Below are positions 57,362 to 64,000 of a stretch of 64,000 bases of DNA, piece after piece. The notes below the pieces were generated by a model that saw only the letters and a program-made list of their open reading frames with translations, was not told where the DNA came from and searched no databases. The DNA is taken from positions 6,949,912-7,013,911 of the forward strand of contig CM043791.1 in assembly GCA_023974075.1 (NCBI GenBank). The letters run 5' to 3'. The position numbers were made by a program, and so were the translations under genes. Each line of letters opens with the position of its first letter. The first letter of the stretch is position 1. The DNA is from Chaenocephalus aceratus (taxonomy: Eukaryota > Chordata > Actinopteri > Perciformes > Channichthyidae).

Positions 57362-57842
57362 TGTCAAACAGAGCACATGGTGTAGTCCAAACGATAGCTG
57401 GGGATTCTGGGTAGTGTAGTGTCTTCTGCCATCCTTTACTCCGAAAAAATATTTGTTTCTCCGAATCGAAGGGGAAAAATACAAAAGCATTGCACACAAT
57501 TTAAACCAATCAATGTTGTGTAATTAACAAGGATAATCTGGTGTTTTTTAGTCGATGAGTAGTGCAGATATCACTGTAAAATCAATCGTCAGTAAGGGGA
57601 ATACTTACTTCCGGGTGTACAATTCTCCGTTATCCAATGAGAATGGACGCTCTCATTGCCTTTAAGGGCAGCCGACACAAACGAATGCCGTGCTTCCATG
57701 AGCGTCCATAGAAGCATATGGACATCCCGGAAAGCTGAAAATGGACGCTAAGGGCCCCCCCCTTGCGTTGAAAAAAGCCGGCAGGGGACTTGACATAACG
57801 TCAACATAGGCGGACCTGGGAGTGAGGATGTGTTGGTAGGTG

Positions 57843-57907
57843 GTGCTAAATTGGAAGTGGTCGAGGAGCTTGAGACGGCGGTGGTAAACATGGAGGTCTC
57901 TTCTCAA
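57843..57907 (-). pseudogene. Penelope-like element, N-terminal region (upstream half of copy B)
   Basis: Minus strand: MRRDLHVYHRRLKLLDHFQF then STTY, where the long-TIR element intervenes. Similar Arg/Lys-rich starts precede the PADKGG region in PLE proteins. This segment lies downstream (in element orientation) of a more complete PLE 3' half, consistent with a partial tandem array. Confidence 0.65.
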
Positions 57908-59236
<1,329 letters not shown>

Positions 59237-59557
59237 TCAATTATATTTTTCATTTAGTCCGCCCGGGTCAATGGTGCCCAGGCGATGGATCCACCTCCGC
59301 TCCGCCGCTCGCCTCTGGCCCGTGCTCCAGCCGCTGCTGCTCTCCAGGCCCATAGACTGTACATTCTGGAGGCCATGGAGTTTAAAATGGTTGTATAAAA
59401 CGCTCGTGCCGTCCCCGTCTCTAATTCTATATTGGTGTTGTTTAATTCTGAGGCTGATCTCATTGCGCGTTTCCCCCACATAGAGTCTCTGGCAGGCCTT
59501 GCACCTAATTGCATAAATAGCGTTTTTTGTGTTAGGTGTCAAGGCCTGCCGTACATT
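59237..59557 (-). pseudogene. Penelope-like GIY-YIG endonuclease
   Basis: Minus strand: NVRQALTPNTKNAIYAIRCK, RLYVGETRNEISLRIKQHQY, NHFKLHGLQNVQ and RRWIHRLGTIDPGGLNEKYN. IYAIRC...YVGET is the GIY-YIG motif with the catalytic Arg in SLRIKQH and Glu in GLNE; CKAC before it provides the Cys pair typical of PLE endonucleases. The domain is complete and ends the polyprotein. Its upstream neighbour sequence is a MITE (59558-60234) that supplies a false Met start; without it, the frame joins the RT part. Confidence 0.85.
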
Positions 59558-60237
59558 AGCCGCGTTCACACTGCGGTACTTTTCCCACAAAGGTTCATGC
59601 GAACTTAGTTCATGATCGCGTTCACACCAAAAAGAGCCGGTACTAAAAGTAGTTCATGCGAACCTTTTTACCCCCTCGAAAGTCCCTGCTAGAGAGCAGG
59701 GACTTTCGAGCGGCTCTTTTTTGAGAAAAGAGCTATATTCCTGATTGGCTGGGCGAATTGCAAACCACGCCCCGTAAAACTCCCAAAAAGTTTTGTGAAG
59801 CCGCCATTTTATTATCCTCGCATTAGCATTATTAGCATTAGCATTAGCCCAGCGCAGAAATGCAGAGAGACTAACTTATGGCAACACAAAATAAAACATG
59901 GGAGCGGTGGAGATGAGGAGGTGTCGGCGTTCTGGCGATTTACTCGGAAGGCTTCAGTAGAAGCTGCTGGGACTCCCAGCAGCTTCTACTGAAGCCTTCC
60001 CCAACTCCGGGGACTTCCGGCCGGGGACTTTGGGCGGCAGTATACGCCGTGAAGTGGTTTGCGGCCTGCCAGTAAACCCAAAGCAGAAGAAGAAGAAGTG
60101 ACGTCAGCGGCTTCATTTGCCTAATCCACCCCCAGGGACTTTTTCTGGTGTGAACGCGATCTGTATTTAGTTCATGCGAACTAAAGAGTTCGCATGAACC
60201 TTTGTGGGAAAAGTACCGCAGTGTGAACGCGGCTATT
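59555..60237. mobile_element. Harbinger-like MITE, 3-bp TSD ATT, in Penelope
   Basis: Element 59558-60234 (677 bp) has 48-bp TIRs: AGCCGCGTTCACACTGCGGT and, on the right, ACCGCAGTGTGAACGCGGCT. ATT flanks both ends; on the coding strand this duplicates one AAT codon and PLE resumes in frame. An internal palindrome (GGAAGGCTTCAGTAGAAGCT and complement, about 59946-60000) and a short Myb-like start (ATGGCAACACAAAATAAAAC, 59878) suggest PIF/Harbinger origin. Confidence 0.85.
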
Positions 60238-61558
60238 GCTCCCCTCTCGAGAGAAGGGATTGAAAACGTGGGGGAGGCGAACGAAACCAACCTCTGAGAC
60301 CCGAGGCGCCTCCCTAGTTTTAATGCTTTTATTTAGTTTTGTGTGGACCAGGAGGTCCTGGAGATTTTTGTTGCGTCGGTAGGCAGAGATCAGCCGGCAC
60401 GGCCGCAGCGCGTCACAGTCCCCCCTGGCCCCCTCAAAATTGGCCTTTAGTTTGCCTAAAAGGCTGGTCAGGCTCCCTGAGTAGGTTGTGATGAGGGGGA
60501 CGGAGATGTCGGGCGGAGATGTCTTTGTATTTCTCCATGAAGGTGCGGCTGACCTCCGCCTTAATGCTTCTAAGGAAGCGCCTCGAATAGCCCCTAGGTC
60601 TCAGCGCACTAAAAAGGATTCTGGTAGCCTCCTCCACATCCTCCGCGAGGGTGCATATCCTGTGGAAGCGGATCAGCTGGGACTTAATCAGGCCTCTGTA
60701 CGTGTGCCCAGGATGATAGCTGGTTTTATGGAGGAGTGCGTGGCGATCTGTGTCCTTAAAGAAAACCCTGGTGGTGAGTGTCTTGCTGTGGTCGCTGGAG
60801 CTGCGGAAAAACACCCCAGTGTCGAGGAACTCCACAGTGTGTGTATTTAACTGATGTTTGAGTTTTATTTTAGGGTGATGTGTGTTGAGGATGTCTGAGA
60901 AGGTGAGGAAGTCCTGTTCTGTGTGATGCCAGAGGCCAAATATGTCATCCAAGTACCGGAAGTACAGAAGGGGTTTGAGGGGGAGTTTAGTGAAGACCGT
61001 TTCCTCCCAATGGGCCAGGTAAATATCCGCGTAGGCTGGCGCATATTTCCGGCCCATCGCACAACCACACAGCTGGAGGTAGTGGTTATTGTCGAACATC
61101 AAGTCATTGCGGGTGAGTGTGAGGTGGAGCAACTGAATAATTTGGCTGTCGGGTCTGGATGGGTCTGGGTTTTTATTGAAGGAGTGCTGAATTGCGGTGA
61201 GGCCAAGTGGGGTTTCAATGTTGGTGTACAGTGAGACTATGTCTATGGAGAAAATGAGAGTGTGGCTGGGTACCGTGAGATTTTTTATTTTGTTGACAAA
61301 ATCATAGGTGTCTCTGAGATAACTGGGGTGGAGTTTTGATAGGGGATTAATAAAATGATCGATGTATTCTGTTATGTTGTAGGATTCTGAACCGCAGTCG
61401 CTGATGATGGGGCGGCCGACCGGAACCACAGAGGGGACCGTCCACGTCTCCACAGGCTTGTGGATCTTGGGGAGCAGGTAGAAGAGGCGGGGCCTGGGCT
61501 CCTCCGGACCATCCAGATATTGTTTTTGTTTTTTGTTTATGATTTTGTTAGTGTAAAG
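60238..61558 (-). pseudogene. Penelope-like reverse transcriptase (copy A)
   Basis: Minus strand from the hAT border at 61558: GPEEPRPRLFYLLPKIHKPV, VVPVGRPIISDCGSESYNIT, FSIDIVSLYTNI (motif A), QLCGCAMGRKYAPAYADIYL (motif B), YFRYLDDIFGLWH (catalytic YLDD), KLKHQLNTHTVEFLDTGVFF. The frame stops at 60434; the thumb/linker continues in another frame (YSGSLTSLLGKLKANFEGAR, PHVFNPFSREGSN) up to the MITE, so there is one frameshift near 60490. The N-terminal part beyond 61558 is replaced by the hAT. PLE RTs prime at chromosome nicks and ends. RT residues are intact in this copy. Confidence 0.88.
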
Positions 61559-61760
61559 CAGTGGTACTCAACCTTGTCCTAATCAGGAGCCACATTGACG
61601 AAAAAATATTTCCAAATCCAAAAACGCTCCTTTCCTCCCTGAAACCATTATGCATTTGAGAATATGGATAATAGTAATATGTTACTGAGGAATGAAAAGC
61701 ATAATGTACAGTGCAATAACTGTGATTTATTATTTTCACTGCAACCACAAAACACACATT

Positions 61761-62715
61761 GCTGATCATCACAGTCCATATAACAGATAACAGACAGCAT
61801 GTTTACTGATCATCACAGTCCATATAACAGATAACAGACAGCATGTTTACTGATCATCACTGCCCATAACAACAGATAACAGACAGCATGTTTACTGATC
61901 ATCACAGTCCATATAACAGATAACAGACAGCATGTTTACTGATCATCACAGTCCATATAACAGATAACAGACAGCATGTTTACTGATCATCACAGTCCAT
62001 ATAACAGATAACAGACAGCATGTTTACTGATCATCACAGTCCATATAACAGATAACAGACAGCATGTTTACTGATCATCACAGTCCATATAACAGATAAC
62101 AGACAGCATGTTTACTGATCATCACTGCCCATAACAACAGATAACAGACAGCATGTTTACTGATAATCACAGTCCATATAACAGATAACAGACAGCATGT
62201 TTACTGATCATCACAGTCCATATAACAGATAACAGACAGCATGTTTACTGATCATCACAGTCCATATAACTGATAACAGACAGCATGTTTACTGATCATC
62301 ACAGTCCATATAACAGATAACAGACAGCATGTTTACTGATCATCACAGTCCATATAACAGATAACAGACAGCATGTTTACTGATCATCACAGTCCATATA
62401 ACAGATAACAGACAGCATGTTTACTGATCATCACAGTCCATATAACAGATAACAGACAGCATGTTTACTGATCATCACAGTCCATATAACAGATAACAGA
62501 CAGCATGTTTACTGATCATCACAGTCCATATAACAGATAACAGACAGCATGTTTACTGATCATCACAGTCCATATAACAGATAACAGACAGCATGTTTAC
62601 TGATCATCACAGTCCATATAACAGATAACAGACAGCATGTTTACTGATCATCACAGTCCATATAACAGATAACAGACAGCATGTTTACTGATCATCACAG
62701 TCCATATAACAGCAG
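61761..62715. repeat. 44-bp satellite, about 21 units, in the hAT 3' region
   Basis: Unit CATCACAGTCCATATAACAG + ATAACAGACAGCATGTTTACTGAT. Most units are identical; two variants (with CATCACTGCCCATAACAACA) occur at about 61857 and 62123, 266 bp apart, suggesting a six-unit block duplicated as a whole. Confidence 0.97.
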
Positions 62716-62766
62716 ATTATAGACAGTAGGGGTTGTCAGAAGAGTAATGTAGTACTTACTTCACAC

Positions 62767-63990
62767 TCAATGTGATTTCTGACACTCCTTCTGCCGCACA
62801 AGTGAATTGAAGTCGGGCTCTGCCCTGGAAACGGCGATCCGAAGGGCCTCTGTTGTGTGCTGCAGACTCAATGTGTTTCGGCTGCGACATTTTATTTTTG
62901 AGAGCGCAGAGAATGCTGCTTCACACCGGTGTGTGGACGGAAACATTGAGATGATGCATCTTGCCAGTCTGGAGATATTTGGTAGATGCCCCACCAGTTT
63001 CCAAAAGTCCACGACATCTGTAATCCGAAACTGACGCTGAAGTTCATCTGCGCTCTTTAACTCCACAAACTCCATTTGAAGCTGCACAAGTCCGAGCTGG
63101 TCGCTTATTTGCTTCATTTCATTGACCTCAATCAGGAATGTGTTTTTCACAAGTAGAAAAATATTGCTATGGTCCTTGAAGTCGTGGAATCTTGATGTGT
63201 AGTTTTGCTTGAGCTCAGTTAGCACGTCACAGAATTGTGATTGACAGGGCAGGAGAGCGTCTGCATGCATCGCCATCACTTTCTGCACGGTGGGGAAGAA
63301 ACGGTAATCAGAACCACGGACACTTTGTTCGAGTACATCCAGTTTGTCAGAAAATAGTCTGACAGCCGTGTAGAGCTCATACACGGTCTTGTTTCGTCCC
63401 TGCATCTTGGGATTAAGTTTGTTCAAGTGCTGCGTAATGTCACACAGGAACGCAACAGACAGCACCCACTCTTTATCATCCAAAAAGGAAAATCGGGAAG
63501 TCTCCCCTTTGCCGACAATGAAGGATTTCAGGGGTTCAAGCAGGTCCATGAAATGTGCAAGCATACGTCCTTTAGACAGCCATCTGATCTCGGTGTGTAA
63601 CACCAAATCTCCATAGTGAGTGTCAAACTCCTCACACAGCAGTTTAAAATGTAAGTGGTTTCTTGCACGGGCCCTGATATAATTAACCACTTCGATTACA
63701 TTTGCCATCACTTCATTCAGACATTTGAACTTAGCAAACAAGGCTTGTTGATGCACAATACAATGGTATGAGAAAATACCCTCAGCAGCAACCCCGCCGT
63801 TTTTCAGCGTTTCTTTCAGCAAAGCCACGGCTCCGTTCCTCTTACCAAGCATCGCCGGTGCGCCATCTGTTGTGAATGCTGTGATTTTTTCTGGTCCAAT
63901 GTTAAACTTTTCTAATGTTTCCAGCACAGCGTTTTTTATTTCAATGCCCGTTGTTCCATTTTTCAGTGAAACCATGTCAAGCAGTTATTC
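62767..63990 (-). pseudogene. hAT transposase (GTF2IRD2/ZBED-like), 5' part beyond the window
   Basis: A 402-codon frame on the minus strand ends at 62767. It shows the hAT RNase H-like core: FTTDGAPAMLG (first Asp at 37), a Cys-His motif (SYHCIVHQQAL, 68-78), HTEIRWLSKGRML, and the C-terminal dimerisation region LARCIISMFPSTHRCEAAFS, ALSKIKCRSRNTLSLQHTTE with its conserved acidic residue. The Met used as start is internal: in-frame sequence before it (DIAE-stop-LLDMVSLKNG) continues the family but has a TAA, so this copy is broken near 63986. Related host genes (GTF2IRD2, ZBED5, SCAND3-type) derive from such transposases; the surrounding TIR and satellite argue that this is the transposon itself. 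Confidence 0.8.
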
Positions 63991-64000
63991 TGCAATGTCA

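Larger units (their letters stand above)
54921..57842. mobile_element. 2.9-kb element with about 500-bp inverted repeats, TSD GTAGGTG
   Basis: GTAGGTG at 54921-54927 and 57836-57842 flank the element (54928-57835). Its ends are CAATACATCCTCACTCCCAG and, read inward from the right, CAACACATCCTCACTCCCAG. The inverted repeats continue for about 505 bp on the left (to about 55432) and 474 bp on the right (from about 57362); the difference is a roughly 31-bp duplication on the left. The interior has no transposase frame. A 7-bp TSD with such long TIRs does not let me name the superfamily. It interrupts a Penelope coding frame. Confidence 0.85.
61559..64000 (-). mobile_element. hAT (Charlie-type) element, right part beyond window
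   Basis: The left end CAGTGGTACTCAACC at 61559 abuts Penelope coding sequence; GTGTAAAG (61551-61558) is the predicted 8-bp TSD whose partner would lie past 64000. Inside are a 44-bp satellite and a transposase gene on the minus strand. Confidence 0.75.

Noticed and set aside
61761..62715. Regular 44-bp repeats considered as a CRISPR array
   Set aside because: No unique spacers: the whole unit repeats, and the sequence is vertebrate and inside a hAT element.
62767..63975. Host gene of the GTF2IRD2 or ZBED type
   Set aside because: The terminal repeat at 61559, the insertion in Penelope coding sequence and the in-frame stop before the Met point to a transposon copy.

Overview
This window is vertebrate, almost certainly teleost fish, nuclear DNA made almost entirely of transposable elements. 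The fish signal is a Rex3-type RTE LINE with a (GATG)n tail, an L2-type LINE with an esterase ORF1, DIRS, BEL/Pao, gypsy, Penelope, Kolobok, PIF/Harbinger and many hAT elements together, plus very long (TG)n tracts. I find no convincing complete host gene; one exon-like stretch near 12.1-12.3 kb is unassigned. Coordinates of insertions were set by hand from target-site duplications (TSDs) and terminal repeats.

Layout. 1-1.4 kb: tail of a Harbinger transposase gene. 2.3-5.7 kb: a near-intact, minus-strand Rex3/RTE element with a perfect 14-bp TSD. 7.2-7.7 kb: two (TG)n tracts. 8.9-12.3 kb: hAT fragments, one complete 972-bp hAT with an 8-bp TSD. 12.3-17.8 kb: a decayed DIRS element with inverted terminal repeats and an internal complementary region. 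19.9-24.9 kb: LINE fragments, a hAT MITE, a candidate solo LTR and dispersed repeats. 25.2-34.6 kb: a BEL/Pao element split by a TTAA-flanked MITE (itself holding a hAT), an L2 insertion carrying foreign exon-like DNA, and a two-gene PIF/Harbinger element. 34.6-35.1 kb: a second, inverted Harbinger remnant. 35.1-42.9 kb: gypsy gag (+), into which a 3.3-kb LTR element with a non-canonical proline-rich ORF has inserted, followed by minus-strand gypsy RT and integrase in permuted order. 42.9-45.9 kb: LTR and hAT debris. 45.9-54.7 kb: an L2 LINE with two ORFs, broken by a 3.75-kb Kolobok-type element. 54.7-61.6 kb: Penelope-like element (PLE) pieces in tandem, minus strand, split by a 2.9-kb element with about 500-bp inverted repeats and by a Harbinger-like MITE. 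61.6-64 kb: a hAT with a 44-bp satellite and a transposase that runs off the window.

How the parts relate: the order of insertion can be read from nesting. BEL is older than the TTAA MITE, which is older than the hAT within it; BEL is also older than its L2 and Harbinger guests. Gypsy gag is older than the proline-rich LTR element, whose LTRs differ at about 5 of 421 positions by eye. L2 is older than the Kolobok. The PLE is older than the long-TIR element and the MITE. Most coding regions are broken; the Rex3 ORF (1,023 codons) is the main exception. The least familiar items are the proline-rich LTR element, the L2 insertion with a transported exon-like segment, and the DIRS gag that contains a copy of the element's own terminal sequence.
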